A stretch of DNA of 64,000 nt from Brevibacillus formosus (GCF_003013405.1 NZ_PXZL01000021.1:1-64000); one strand, 5' to 3'. Positions 15,793 to 25,490 are shown, counted from the stretch's first letter. Numbers and translations are program-made. Notes: generated by a model from the sequence alone, not told the origin.

Positions 15793-17115
15793 CTAAAAAA
15801 GCAAGAACCCCAAGCTGATAATGCCGCCTGTCACGATCAGCATCATCAAGCAGTAGCCCATGATATCCCTCGCACCCAATCCAGCAAGAGCTAGCACAGG
15901 TAATGCCCAGAATGGCTGAATCAAGTTCGTCCACGCATCCCCCCAAGCAATGGCCATCGCGACTTTTGCATGGGAAACGCCCAGCTCAGTGGCAACAGGC
16001 AGCATGATTGGTCCCTGTACTGCCCATTGCCCTCCACCAGAAGGAATGAATATGTTCAATAAGCCTGCACTCCAAAACGTGAACAGCGGGAAGGTAGTAG
16101 GCGTCGAGATGCTGATAAACCATTGAGAGATACTCGCTGCCAGTCCTGAAGCCGTCATCATCCCAATGATCCCTGCATAAAACGGAAACTGCACGACGAT
16201 CCCTGTCGTGGTTTTCACCGCTTCATTCATGGCATCCAAAAACTTGCGCGGTGTCCCATGAAGAAGTATGCCCAGAAACAAGAAACCCATGATGACGACA
16301 TCCAAATTCAGCTTAAAGCCTTTATCAGCAAAATAGTAGATCAAATAAATAATTCCGAGTGCTGAAACAAGAACGGAGATCAAACGGCTGTTTTCCATTT
16401 TGGAAGCAGGAGTATTGTCGATTGTAGAATCAGCAGCAGCCATTTCTTGTTGCGCTATCCCTTCTCCCTTGAATACAATCGTATCTTTTTCGGCAGGCAT
16501 CATCAATCTGTTCACAATCGGGAGGACACTCATGATTGCGGCTACGATGGTCAAATTCATCGGTGAAAACATCGTTTCCGAGGTAGGAATGACACCGGTG
16601 ATGTTTTCCAGGCTATGCTTTTCCGTAGCGATCGTCAAAGGAACAGAGCCGGCAAGCCCTCCGTGCCAGACAACAAATCCTCCATACGCACTTGCGACGA
16701 GCAATCGATAGTCTACCTTTTCCACTTGATTGGCAAGAACGCGTGCCAATAGCGCACTGATGACAAGCCCAAATCCCCAATTGATCCAGTTCGCCACACA
16801 GGAAACGACTGTGACGAGTACAATCGCTTGACCTGGCGTCTTTGCCAGTGATCCCAAGGCATTCAAGCCACGCTTACAAATATTCGTACTGGCTAACGTA
16901 TGACCCGTAATCAAGATCAAGACCATTTGCATCGTAAAGCTGAGCAGGCTCCAAAAGCCGCCTCCCCAGTAGTTGACCATTTCCATCGGCGTTTTACCAT
17001 TGACGACGATCCCGGCAACAAATACGAGGAAGGTTAAAATGACTGCAAATAAAAAGGCGTCTGGCAAATAGCGTTGCACCATGCGGACTGAAGCATTCGT
17101 TAAGGCTTGAAACAC
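15793..17115 (-). CDS. atoE: Short-chain fatty acid transporter, AtoE family
   Basis: A 440-residue polytopic membrane protein of the AtoE/TIGR00366 family, proposed to take up short-chain fatty acids such as butyrate. About 11-12 hydrophobic segments and the motifs VNYWGGGFWSLLSFTMQM and FIPSGGGQWAVQGPIM are typical. The start is GTG at 17115, 8 bases after AAGGGG. A sigma-54 promoter lies upstream, and the adjacent two-component system probably drives it. Confidence 0.9.
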   Translation of the reverse strand: MFQALTNASVRMVQRYLPDAFLFAVILTFLVFVAGIVVNGKTPMEMVNYWGGGFWSLLSFTMQMVLILITGHTLASTNICKRGLNALGSLAKTPGQAIVLVTVVSCVANWINWGFGLVISALLARVLANQVEKVDYRLLVASAYGGFVVWHGGLAGSVPLTIATEKHSLENITGVIPTSETMFSPMNLTIVAAIMSVLPIVNRLMMPAEKDTIVFKGEGIAQQEMAAADSTIDNTPASKMENSRLISVLVSALGIIYLIYYFADKGFKLNLDVVIMGFLFLGILLHGTPRKFLDAMNEAVKTTTGIVVQFPFYAGIIGMMTASGLAASISQWFISISTPTTFPLFTFWSAGLLNIFIPSGGGQWAVQGPIMLPVATELGVSHAKVAMAIAWGDAWTNLIQPFWALPVLALAGLGARDIMGYCLMMLIVTGGIISLGFLLF

Positions 17116-17164
17116 ATTTTCATCCCCTTTTCAAAAAGCATTCGTGTGCTTATGCCTTTCGATA

Positions 17165-17182
17165 TAGCAAGAGGGATGCCAA
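17165..17182 (-). promoter_or_regulatory. Sigma-54 (-24/-12) promoter of atoE
   Basis: The minus strand has TTGGCATCCCTCTTGCTA, matching TGGCA-N6-TTGCT with the invariant GG and GC correctly spaced, about 50 bases before the atoE start. Two TTTGC(A/G)CA repeats at 17246-17276, read on the plus strand, are candidate binding sites for the AtoC-like activator. Confidence 0.85.
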
Positions 17183-17281
17183 TCTGTTTTTCAAGGAAAA
17201 TGAATGCGTTTTCAAATCGATTGCTCTACTCTACTGACTACTTTTTGCACAGTATGACACTTGTTTGCGCACATCGGGCGA

Positions 17282-18685
17282 TTAGTCTCTTTCACCTTTT
17301 GCCGAATCCAATCCGTACATTTGCAGCTTGTAGAGCAGCGCCCGCCGTGATATGCCCAGCCTTTTCGCTGTCTGTAGCTTGTTGCCGCGTTCTTTGCGCA
17401 AGGCATGAGCAATTGCTTCCTGCTCGACCTGAGCAATGATTTCCCGCAAAGTTCTTCCTTCATAACTAATTTTGCCAAGGCCTAGGGTCGATTCGCTCAT
17501 CTTGTTTTCCTGAATGGGGGACAAGACATGCTCGTGACCGATAACTGCTCCTCTGGTCAAAACAACAGCCCGTTCAATCGTATTCTCCAGCTGACGCACA
17601 TTGCCTGGCCAGTGGTAGGCGATTAGCGCTTCCGTGGCAGCAGCGGACAAGCAGAGGTCATGCTTCCCTGCCTCTTTTCCATATTTGGCGAGAAAGTGAC
17701 GGATAAGCAAAGGAATGTCCTCTTTTCGCTCACGAAGTGGCGGCATGCGAATCGGAACGACATTGAGCCGGTAGTATAGATCTTCGCGGAAAAGCTCCTG
17801 GCGAATTCTTTCCTGCAAATCACGATTGGTAGCAGCAATCACACGGACATCAACCGATACAGCCTCGATGCCGCCTACTCGCATAAATACGCGATCCTGC
17901 AAAACCCGCAGCAGTTTTACCTGCAAAGAAAGGCTTAGTTCTCCTACTTCGTCAAGGAACAACGTACCTCCATTCGCAAGCTCCAGCAACCCTTGCTTGC
18001 GATGAACGGCACCTGTAAATGCACCTCGTTCATATCCAAACAACTCGCTCTCCAGCAAATTTTCAGGAATCGCGCCGCAATTGACAGGAATGAGCGGTTT
18101 GTCCGCCCGGGGGCTATTGGAATGGATCGCTCTTGCAATGAGCTCCTTGCCTGTTCCGCTCTCCCCTTCAATCAAAACAGTGGCTTTAGACATCGCTACT
18201 TTTCCCACCAGCTTGTACACGTTTTGCATAGCCGGACTCAGGCCGATCAAGCTGGTTCCATTTGGATTCGCATGCTCCTCCTGTAGGACTTTCCCGACTT
18301 CGCCTTGCTCAAGCGGCTCTCCCTGTGTAAGTGCATGAGCAACAACTTGTTTGACCTGCCCCAAGTCAAATGGCTTTTGCACATAATCAAATGCTCCCAG
18401 CTTCATTGCCTCCATGACGTCACTGGCAGAACCATAGGCAGTCATCATCACGACCCTCGGGTGCCTTCCCTTTTTCTCGTTCAGGAGGCGCAATGTATCC
18501 ATGCCGTCTAAATGAGGCATACGCAGATCCAAAAGCATGACTTGCGGGCAAAAGCGTTCGACCTGCTCCAAAGCCTCTACTCCACTGCCAGCCTCCAAGA
18601 GCTCGTATCCCATTTTGCGCAGCGTAGTTGACAATGCCTTTCTCACATTGGCCTCATCGTCTACGATCAGCACTTTGCTCGTCAT
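17282..18685 (-). CDS. atoC: Sigma-54-dependent response regulator, AtoC/NtrC type
   Basis: A 467-residue activator with three domains: a receiver (1-120, phosphoacceptor Asp53 in MLLDLRMP), a sigma-54 AAA+ domain (about 145-380; Walker A GESGTGKE, sigma-contact GAFTGA) and a C-terminal Fis-type HTH. ATG at 18685 follows AGGAGGATTGTC and overlaps the kinase stop (ATGA). It lies next to atoE with a sigma-54 promoter between them, so atoE is the likely target. Confidence 0.93.
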   Translation of the reverse strand: MTSKVLIVDDEANVRKALSTTLRKMGYELLEAGSGVEALEQVERFCPQVMLLDLRMPHLDGMDTLRLLNEKKGRHPRVVMMTAYGSASDVMEAMKLGAFDYVQKPFDLGQVKQVVAHALTQGEPLEQGEVGKVLQEEHANPNGTSLIGLSPAMQNVYKLVGKVAMSKATVLIEGESGTGKELIARAIHSNSPRADKPLIPVNCGAIPENLLESELFGYERGAFTGAVHRKQGLLELANGGTLFLDEVGELSLSLQVKLLRVLQDRVFMRVGGIEAVSVDVRVIAATNRDLQERIRQELFREDLYYRLNVVPIRMPPLRERKEDIPLLIRHFLAKYGKEAGKHDLCLSAAATEALIAYHWPGNVRQLENTIERAVVLTRGAVIGHEHVLSPIQENKMSESTLGLGKISYEGRTLREIIAQVEQEAIAHALRKERGNKLQTAKRLGISRRALLYKLQMYGLDSAKGERD

Positions 18686-20508
18686 GACAATCCTCCTTTT
18701 GCCCGAATCGGCAGTACGACAGTGAAGCAAACGCCTTCGGGGGTATTTTGAGCAAAAATATGTCCGCCATACGCTTGTACAATCCGTTGGGAGATCGCCA
18801 GTCCCAGTCCCGTACCTGTTTGCTTCGTCGTGAAAAACGGTTCGAATATAGCCAGCAGATTTTCTTCCGCAATAGGCGAACCGTCATTCGTTACCTGGAC
18901 ATGCACATCATTATTTATGTTTTTGATTTCAATCTGAATACGACCTTCCATTGGCTTTGCTTGCAGTGCGTTGTGCAATATATTCAAAAACACCTGCTTT
19001 AACAACTCTGGTGAAGACATCACGGCAGGAATATCCTCATGACACACAAGTTGTACATTCACTCCGCTAAAGCCCTCGACATGTTCCATCAGCTTGAGCG
19101 TGTGCTGGATTACCTCTTGCACGCGCACAGGTACGTTCGACTCTTCATTGGGACGAGAAAATAACAAGAGCTCGTCAGTAAAACGGTTCAGACGCTCGAC
19201 TTCCTCCACAATGATCCCTGTGTATTCCCGAGAAGCATGGTCTTTTGGCCATTCTTCCTCGATGATCTGGGCGAAGGCTTTGATAGCCGTCAACGGATTG
19301 CGTACCTCATGGGCAATGCTAGTCGCCCACTCACCTATAACCGCCAGCCGCTCGGCTTGAGCCAGCCTTGACTCCATTCTCCGCCATTGTGTGCGGTCCT
19401 CGAGCACGACGATCGCCCCCAGCACTTCATCTGCGTTATTTTTCCAAATAGAAGAGCTGACCTTTAGCCAGAGTACGCCCCTGTCCGGATGCTGATGGCG
19501 CCATATAGCATCCCGGATGGCTTGACCGTTTTGTAGCGTATCTAACAGGATATGAAGGAGAGCCTCACTCTCTGTAAAAACTTCCGTGTAATGCATCCCC
19601 TTTGCTCGACTGGACGTGAAGCCAATCATATGTATCGCTGTCTCATTCCATGCAATCAGGTGCCCGCTCTGATCCAACGCGAGGACCCCGCTGTCCATGC
19701 TATTCATGATTGTCTCCGTTCGGCTACGGCTAGCCTGTAAATCACTCGCCAGATTGTTGATGGCACCTGTAATTTCTCCAGGCTCGCCGTCCATTCTCCT
19801 TAAACGAAAGGAAAGGTCTTGGCTAAGCCGCTTCAGTCCTGACTTGATCTCTGACAAAATCACTTCAAAGCGATGGACGAGCAAACCGCTGGCCGCTGCT
19901 GCGATCATACAGCCAATGCCCAAAATCGCATAAATGCTTTGTCGCATTCCCGCGAGTTGTATATCAATCGTAGACATGAGCTCATTCGCCCAAGCATAGC
20001 CGATCACTTGATCATTGCGAATGAGTGGAACCATGGCGTTCATGATGTTGCCGCGTACTTGTTCGCCGATTACTACATCAATCTGCCGCGTCTGCATGAC
20101 ATTGCGACCCGGATGGTTTTCGCTAATCGATTGTCCTATGTACAAGCTCATTTCATTGCTGGGTCCATACGTCACGATGGAATCGAGAGCTGCGGAATAA
20201 TAGCCGACGCCAATTCCCGAGTGGGCTAGAGCGATCCGATCTGTAAGCGGTTGCATTTTCTCGTTTAATGCTTGAAGCTTGTGCTCTTTTTCCGCCTTTT
20301 CTAATCCAGCTTCCACGACGATTGTGTCAAAATCTTTTGACAGCGCAAAATCCAGCTGCTGCGTGATGGCGATTAGCTTTTGTTTCTTTTCCGCCAGTAA
20401 AGCCTGCTCTGCCGATTTTACCAATACGATTCCGGTAATGATAATCGGTAAAACGGTGACAACAATAACAGCCACGACAAAACGTATGCGGTACAGATAT
20501 GTTTTCAT
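18682..20508 (-). CDS. atoS: Sensor histidine kinase with PAS domain, AtoS type
   Basis: A 608-residue membrane kinase. Helix 1 (about 9-30) and helix 2 (about 190-212) flank an extracytoplasmic sensor region; HAMP, PAS (SMDSGVLALDQSGHLIAWNE), a HisKA box (SIAHEVRNPLTAIKAF) and HATPase (FEPFFTTKQTGTGLGLAI) follow. AAGGAGG precedes the ATG. It is cotranscribed with the regulator by a four-base overlap. The signal may be a short-chain fatty acid or acetoacetate, judged only from context. Confidence 0.92.
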   Translation of the reverse strand: MKTYLYRIRFVVAVIVVTVLPIIITGIVLVKSAEQALLAEKKQKLIAITQQLDFALSKDFDTIVVEAGLEKAEKEHKLQALNEKMQPLTDRIALAHSGIGVGYYSAALDSIVTYGPSNEMSLYIGQSISENHPGRNVMQTRQIDVVIGEQVRGNIMNAMVPLIRNDQVIGYAWANELMSTIDIQLAGMRQSIYAILGIGCMIAAAASGLLVHRFEVILSEIKSGLKRLSQDLSFRLRRMDGEPGEITGAINNLASDLQASRSRTETIMNSMDSGVLALDQSGHLIAWNETAIHMIGFTSSRAKGMHYTEVFTESEALLHILLDTLQNGQAIRDAIWRHQHPDRGVLWLKVSSSIWKNNADEVLGAIVVLEDRTQWRRMESRLAQAERLAVIGEWATSIAHEVRNPLTAIKAFAQIIEEEWPKDHASREYTGIIVEEVERLNRFTDELLLFSRPNEESNVPVRVQEVIQHTLKLMEHVEGFSGVNVQLVCHEDIPAVMSSPELLKQVFLNILHNALQAKPMEGRIQIEIKNINNDVHVQVTNDGSPIAEENLLAIFEPFFTTKQTGTGLGLAISQRIVQAYGGHIFAQNTPEGVCFTVVLPIRAKGGLS

Positions 20509-20575
20509 TGCAAATGGCCTCCTTATGGTATTCTAACATACAGAAGCATCCACACAGGAAGAGAGGAACGTACAT

Positions 20576-21046
20576 ATGACAACCGTTTTGTTCGTTTGTC
20601 TGGGCAATATTTGCCGATCACCCATGGCCGAAGCTGTATTTCGCCATCTCGTAGAGGCGGAGGGATTGGCAGGGGAAATATCCATCGATTCAGCGGGGCT
20701 CGGTGGCTGGCACGCAGGTGAACCTCCACACAAAGGTACACAAAAGGTGTTGACCGAGAATGGGATTGCGCATGACACACTGCGTGCTCGCCAAATTGTC
20801 ACACAGGACTTCTCGGAGTACGACTATATCGTCTGCATGGATGAAGAAAATTTGTCCGCACTCAAGCAGATGGCGCCGTCAGGGAAAAAGGTGTATCGTC
20901 TGCTAGACTTTGCCGATTCTGTCCAGGAACAAAATGTGGAGGACCCTTATTATACCGGGCGATTCACCTATGTGTATGACCTGGTGAATGCGGGTTGCCG
21001 CGGGCTCTTGAACGAAATCAAAGCCAATATCGCCAAAAAGGGATAG
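20576..21046 (+). CDS. Low-molecular-weight protein tyrosine phosphatase
   Basis: A 156-residue cytosolic phosphatase with the P-loop VCLGNICRS (catalytic Cys8, Arg14) at the N-terminus and the general-acid motif VEDPYYTG near residue 122. Resembles YfkJ/YwlE of Bacillus; YwlE-type enzymes act on phosphoarginine, and the two cannot be told apart here with confidence. Divergent from the kinase gene. Confidence 0.92.
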   Translation: MTTVLFVCLGNICRSPMAEAVFRHLVEAEGLAGEISIDSAGLGGWHAGEPPHKGTQKVLTENGIAHDTLRARQIVTQDFSEYDYIVCMDEENLSALKQMAPSGKKVYRLLDFADSVQEQNVEDPYYTGRFTYVYDLVNAGCRGLLNEIKANIAKKG

Positions 21047-21072
21047 CCCGTCATCAGGGCCATCCCTTTTTC
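21035..21072. terminator. Bidirectional terminator
   Basis: AAGGGATAGCCC pairs with GGGCCATCCCTT and is followed by TTTC on the plus strand; it separates convergent genes. Confidence 0.8.
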
Positions 21073-21882
21073 TTATACTGCTACCGTTTCCTTCTCCTGC
21101 AATCTTGCCAGCCAGCTCATCGTACTGGCAATCAAGCGTTTGTAGCTGTCCGCCGAGGAAAAGGTATGGTCTCCTCCTACAACTACTTCTGTTTCGCAGC
21201 TCCCCCGTCTCCGCAGATGCAGCTCTCGCTCATAATGGAACATGGCATCCACCGCAATGACATCATCCCGATTGCCATGCAGGATTAACACATCGCCCTC
21301 AAACTGCTTGGCTTGACGCAACGGTAAAGCCGTACCCAGCGACTGAAAAAAGCGCTTTTCCAATCCGTAGCCCAAATGATCCGTTTTGCCGTATGAAACT
21401 GCTTCCTTGTATTCCTTTTCCCCCACGATCCGAACGATATCCTCGAAGGGGCGTGCTACTGGTGCCCATAGGATGAGCGAGTGTATTCGTTTATCCTGGC
21501 TCGCCGTCAACACACTGACCGCACCACCCAGACTATGCCCTAACAGGCAGACACGCTCCTTATCTACCTGTTCCAGCGTGAAAACATGGTCGAGAACATC
21601 ACGTGTTTGCGCAAGCAGGACATCCAAACCACCTGCCCCATAATCCCCGTCGCTTTCCCCGCAGCCTCCGTAATCGAAGCGCAGTACGCCAAAACCGTGT
21701 GAAGCTAATTCTCTGGCAGCTTTTACAAACAAGCGGTTCACTCCAATCCGACTGCCGATAAAGCCATGGCAAATGACAACCAACGGGTATTTCACTCTGG
21801 TCTTGCCTGTTGTGCATGTAGGTTCATGCAAGGTAGCCGTTAACGAAATCGTGTCGCTAGGTATTTGCAAAATCCGTTCCAA
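21073..21882 (-). CDS. Alpha/beta hydrolase (esterase/acyltransferase-like)
   Basis: A serine hydrolase of about 269 residues with the nucleophile elbow GHSLGG, an oxyanion region ICHGFIGS, an acid residue in HGNRDDVI and the histidine in GGDHTFSS, a pattern shared with feruloyl/cinnamoyl esterase-like proteins. A TTG start at 21882 is favoured because GAGGTGA lies 6 bases upstream; the GTG at 21891 overlaps that site. Substrate unknown. It is divergent from the HxlR regulator. Confidence 0.85.
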   Translation of the reverse strand: MERILQIPSDTISLTATLHEPTCTTGKTRVKYPLVVICHGFIGSRIGVNRLFVKAARELASHGFGVLRFDYGGCGESDGDYGAGGLDVLLAQTRDVLDHVFTLEQVDKERVCLLGHSLGGAVSVLTASQDKRIHSLILWAPVARPFEDIVRIVGEKEYKEAVSYGKTDHLGYGLEKRFFQSLGTALPLRQAKQFEGDVLILHGNRDDVIAVDAMFHYERELHLRRRGSCETEVVVGGDHTFSSADSYKRLIASTMSWLARLQEKETVAV

Positions 21883-22093
21883 AGAACTCACCTCTTTTAT
21901 TTTAGTATTCCGAGTTGTTTACTTAGTTATTATGTTTATTATCTTCATTTTCATGAACGCTGTCAAGATGAACCGGAAAACTCAATGAAAAATCATCCCG
22001 CACGGTTTATGATGGAAGGGAGCGAGGCGCAACATAAGAATGCTTACTTTGCTAGAGCTGTTGCACCGAAGATAGATTGTGAGGAGAAAAACT

Positions 22094-22477
22094 ATGTCCG
22101 ATTTGCGGAAAGAAACCTTGGAAAAAATAAAAAACGGTGATTTCACCTGTTCCAAGGAGCTGACCTTGTCTATGTTCAGCGGAAAATGGAAAGTCGTGAT
22201 CCTGTGGCATTTAGGAGTAGAAGGCCCGCATCGCTTCAGCGAGCTGCAACGGTTGTTTCCAAAAATCACACATAAAATGCTGACGAATCAGTTAAAAGAG
22301 CTCATCGAAGACGGGATTGTTCACCGGGAAGTATATCCGGAGGTTCCCCCTCGCGTGGAGTATTCCATGACGGAGCTGGGGATGACTCTGTTGCCCATTG
22401 TGGAAATGATGTATGAGTGGGGCGAAATGCGGATGGCGCAATTGAAGCTGGCGTTGGGGGAGTCGTCCTCTGACTAG
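22094..22477 (+). CDS. HxlR family transcriptional regulator
   Basis: A 127-residue winged-helix regulator with the hallmark [46 protein letters not shown] and the wing segment [12 protein letters not shown]. These proteins often sense reactive electrophiles or oxidants through an N-terminal cysteine; Cys at FTCSKELT is present. GAGGAG precedes the ATG. The divergent hydrolase gene is its most likely target. Confidence 0.92.
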   Translation: MSDLRKETLEKIKNGDFTCSKELTLSMFSGKWKVVILWHLGVEGPHRFSELQRLFPKITHKMLTNQLKELIEDGIVHREVYPEVPPRVEYSMTELGMTLLPIVEMMYEWGEMRMAQLKLALGESSSD

Positions 22478-22482
22478 CTGCT

Positions 22483-22698
22483 GTGGTGGGGAGGAAACAG
22501 GAGAAAACGCTCAGATTCTTGGAACACCTGCGCGGGAGCATGGGGTGCCCGGCTCCGTGAAAAAAAGAGAAACCGCGTCCAAAGTCGATGATTCAGGGGG
22601 GCTTCTCAGAGGTGGACGCTAAAGGCAGTTTCTCTTTTTTTCACTGCGCCTCGGTAGGTGTGTCCAAAGATCTTCGCTTATTTCTCCTGTTTCCTCTG
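22483..22698 (+). repeat. Long-hairpin element, copy A
   Basis: Starts with GTGGTGGGG. The outer stem is 16 bp and perfect (22491-22506 with 22681-22696). The inner stem is 17 bp and perfect (22557-22573 with 22628-22644), and a third stem GCGTCC/GGACGC caps it. The 3' motif CGGTAGG is at 22652-22658. Same architecture as copy B but with different stem sequences. Between hxlR and the convergent copy C. Confidence 0.8.
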
Positions 22699-22780
22699 CG
22701 AACTGTTGTGATTCCACCTACTTTTTTTAATAAAGGAATAGACCCCTTGAATGCTACTTTCAAGATGTAGAAAAAGCCGC

Positions 22781-22998
22781 GTGGGAAGAAGCACATTTCC
22801 AGTCCTAGCGCCTCTGGAGCCCTACCTAGCTCCGAAATAAATGGCGGGGGTTTTCAGCTTTTATCACATACAAAAACGATATAACGTTTTCTGTTTTGAA
22901 GCGCTCCCGCCATTTATTTCGGAGCGGATAGTCTAACCCCTTGCGGGGCGTAGGCCGAAGCGTAGACTGGAAATGGGCTTTTTCCCCCTCCACTACAG
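22781..22998 (-). repeat. Long-hairpin element, copy C
   Basis: Read on the minus strand it begins CTGTAGTGGAGG. The inner stem is 20 bp and perfect (22829-22848 with 22906-22925). The outer arms share CATTTCCAGTC/GACTGGAAATG (22794-22804 with 22965-22975). The 3' motif is TAGGTAGGGCTCC. It points towards copy A, tail to tail. Confidence 0.8.
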
Positions 22999-23007
22999 CT
23001 ACTATAA

Positions 23008-23044
23008 ATGAAAAAGGATAGCCTCCCAAGGAAGCTATCCTTTC
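23008..23044 (-). terminator. Terminator of the motAB operon
   Basis: On the minus strand GGATAGCTTCC pairs with GGAGGCTATCC (one mismatch), followed by TTTTTC. Confidence 0.78.
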
Positions 23045-23049
23045 CGTTA

Positions 23050-23859
23050 TTACGGATTCACAGTATTTTTCGGAGGAGAAGCCAGATCACGCAGGATTGC
23101 TACCTCTACACGTCTGTTTTTCGCTCTGCCTTCTGCCGACGTATTCGGCGCTACCGGATGGTATTCTCCCAAGCCTGTCGCGCTGAACTTCGTCGGGTCT
23201 AGGTTCTTGTTTTCTAGAAGCACCTTCAAGAAGTTAACGGAACGTTTGGCACTGAGATCCCAGTTGGATGGGAACTCTGCACGGCGAATCGGCACATTGT
23301 CCGTATGACCGGTTACGGTCACTTTTTTCGGGTGCGGCACCAGCATCCCTGCCATTTCGCTCGCAAGCTTTCTCGCTTCCGGTTTTAGATCAGCTTTACC
23401 GGAGTCAAACAATGCATTGTCCAGAATGGTGATCAGCAGTCCTTCTTCGGTGAGCTTAGTCTGTAGCTTGTCCTGAAGCTTGTTTTGCTGAATGTATCCG
23501 TCCAGCTTTGTCTGTAGCTTTTTCAAGTCCTCTGTCTCTTTGCGGACTGCTTCTTCCAGACGCTTTTCTTCTTCTGTCTTCTGTTTTTCTGCTTCCTGTG
23601 CGCCTTTGTGCAAGGTTTGCTGCTGAAGTTCCGGGTCTAGCGGCACCGGACTCGGGTAGTTCATGACACCCACACCGCCGTTCATAGCAACGCTGAAGGA
23701 CCGAACCATTTGGTCGAACTTCTTCGCATCCATCTCGCTAGAGGCGAACAACACGATAAACAAAGCAAGCAGAAGGGTAAGCAAGTCCGCGTATGGAATT
23801 AGCCAAGACTCGTCCATATGCTCTTCATGATGAGCATGTCTCTTTGGTCGCTTAGCCAT
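23050..23859 (-). CDS. motB: Flagellar motor stator protein MotB
   Basis: A 269-residue stator subunit with a basic N-terminus, one transmembrane helix carrying the proton-binding aspartate (Asp25 in PYADLLTLLLALF), a Glu/Lys-rich linker (about 85-130) and a C-terminal OmpA-like peptidoglycan-binding domain (VTGHTDNVPI..., SAKRSVNFLKVLLE, GRAKNRRVEV). It overlaps motA by eight bases. MotS (Na+ type) was considered; the ion cannot be decided from sequence alone. Confidence 0.93.
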   Translation of the reverse strand: MAKRPKRHAHHEEHMDESWLIPYADLLTLLLALFIVLFASSEMDAKKFDQMVRSFSVAMNGGVGVMNYPSPVPLDPELQQQTLHKGAQEAEKQKTEEEKRLEEAVRKETEDLKKLQTKLDGYIQQNKLQDKLQTKLTEEGLLITILDNALFDSGKADLKPEARKLASEMAGMLVPHPKKVTVTGHTDNVPIRRAEFPSNWDLSAKRSVNFLKVLLENKNLDPTKFSATGLGEYHPVAPNTSAEGRAKNRRVEVAILRDLASPPKNTVNP

Positions 23860-24667
23860 TTACCGCAGCTCCTTCCTCCCTCTTCTCTTCCTTCATTTCT
23901 TCTTTCATTTCCGCACGCTCTTGGTACGGGATGTAAACCAGCAGCTTTTGTTCAATCGCAGTCGGGGATACACCTGCTTGAATGGAGAGCAATCCTTCGA
24001 CCATGATTTTTTTGATTTCGATCTCTGCCTTTGATTTCCGTTTGAGCTTGGTCGCGAACGGGTGCCATAATACGTAACCCGTGAAAATACCGAGCAAGGT
24101 TGCTACGAAAGCCGCCGCAATCGATACACCCAATGCATCGATGTCACTCAAGTTACCCAAGGCGGCAATCAGACCGACAACCGCACCCAATACCCCAAGA
24201 GTCGGAGCGTAGCTTCCCGCTTGGCTAAAGACGAGGGCCCCTGCCTGATGGCGCTCTTCAATGGCGTGAATTTCTTCATTCAGAACATCGCGAACAAAAT
24301 CCGGTTCCCCACCATCAATGATCATCTTCATGCCGTTACGCAGAAATGGATCTTCAATCTCATCAGAAGTGTTTTCCAGTGCAAGCAATCCTTCGCGGCG
24401 AGCGATGGAAGCCCAGTTCATAAACTGACCGATCAATTCTTTTTTTTCAGGGAGCTTTTCTTCTTTAAAAATTATCTTGAAAAGAGCAGGAATACGTTTG
24501 ATTTCCGACATAGGAAATGCGTTACAGATAGCAGCAACAGTACCTACGATGATGATCATAAATGCTGCTGGATTCAGTAATGCCGCCGGACTCGCATGCT
24601 TCAAGATCATCCCGACTACTACTGCGATAATACCTAAAACTATACCTATCAAGGTAGACTTTTCCAT
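23852..24667 (-). CDS. motA: Flagellar motor stator protein MotA
   Basis: A 271-residue membrane protein with four transmembrane helices and the cytosolic loop that contacts FliG; typical segments are GTVAAICNAFP, GGEPDFVRDVLNEEI and GVLGAVVGLIAALGN. The ATG at 24667 is 8 bases after AGGGAG, preferred to an upstream in-frame codon. Operon with motB. Confidence 0.93.
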   Translation of the reverse strand: MEKSTLIGIVLGIIAVVVGMILKHASPAALLNPAAFMIIIVGTVAAICNAFPMSEIKRIPALFKIIFKEEKLPEKKELIGQFMNWASIARREGLLALENTSDEIEDPFLRNGMKMIIDGGEPDFVRDVLNEEIHAIEERHQAGALVFSQAGSYAPTLGVLGAVVGLIAALGNLSDIDALGVSIAAAFVATLLGIFTGYVLWHPFATKLKRKSKAEIEIKKIMVEGLLSIQAGVSPTAIEQKLLVYIPYQERAEMKEEMKEEKREEGAAVNG

Positions 24668-24758
24668 CGTGACACTCCCTACTTCCATAATCGAAATCTA
24701 TCTATATATGGTTTCGGAATTTTTGCTCTCACTTGTGAGGCTTTTTGAAAAAAACCGC

Positions 24759-25490
24759 TCATCCGAATGACTGAACGAGTCCAATCATGACCAAAAGTCC
24801 TAGGATAAACGAAAAAGTTGCGGAACGAGCATGACCATCTCCATGGCTTTCGGGGATGAGCTCCTTGTAAACGATGAACAACATCGCGCCAGCGGCAAAG
24901 GAAAGCCCATATGGCACCAGCCCGTGAACCACAGAGGTTAGATAATAGCCACAGATCCCAGAGACGATTTCGACTGCTCCGGTCATCGTTGCCAATAGAA
25001 ACGCCTTGAAGCGACTGACCTTCTGATTGATCAGGAAGAGAGCGACCAGGAAGCCTTCTGGTGCATTCTGAAGACCGATTGCAAAAGAAATCAGGCCACC
25101 CAGGCCAGACTGTTCACTGGAATAGCTCACGCCAACAGACAAGCCCTCTGGAATATTGTGCAAGGTAATCGCGGACAAGATCAGCAGCGATTGCGAATCC
25201 ATCGAAATGTTGATTCTCGTATGCTCCAGATCGATATGCGGAACGATGCTTTCCAACACCGTAAGCAGCAATGTTCCCGTTAGCACTCCCAAGCAAACAA
25301 TAATAAATGGCGCGCTCTGAAGTGCCTGTGGAATCAGACTGAAGGTCGAGGCAGCCACCATAATTCCAGCCGTAAACGCCAGCAATATATCCCGCCATCG
25401 ATGTGATACCGACTTGAAAAAAAGGATAGGCAAGGCGCCCACACCAGTAGCCATGGCTGAAAGAAAGCTACCTATCAGTAGTTGTTCCAT
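24759..25490 (-). CDS. ZIP family metal transporter
   Basis: A 243-residue polytopic protein of the ZIP family (zinc/iron uptake) with the metal-binding helix IV motif HNIPEGLSVGV and helix V NAPEGFLVALFL. About seven to eight helices. GGAGG precedes the ATG. Metal specificity is not evident. Confidence 0.9.
   Translation of the reverse strand: MEQLLIGSFLSAMATGVGALPILFFKSVSHRWRDILLAFTAGIMVAASTFSLIPQALQSAPFIIVCLGVLTGTLLLTVLESIVPHIDLEHTRINISMDSQSLLILSAITLHNIPEGLSVGVSYSSEQSGLGGLISFAIGLQNAPEGFLVALFLINQKVSRFKAFLLATMTGAVEIVSGICGYYLTSVVHGLVPYGLSFAAGAMLFIVYKELIPESHGDGHARSATFSFILGLLVMIGLVQSFG

Noticed and set aside
22483..22998. Hairpin pair as a CRISPR array or integron attC sites
   Set aside because: There are no regularly spaced direct repeats, and the stems are longer and more perfect than attC sites; no integrase or cas gene is near.
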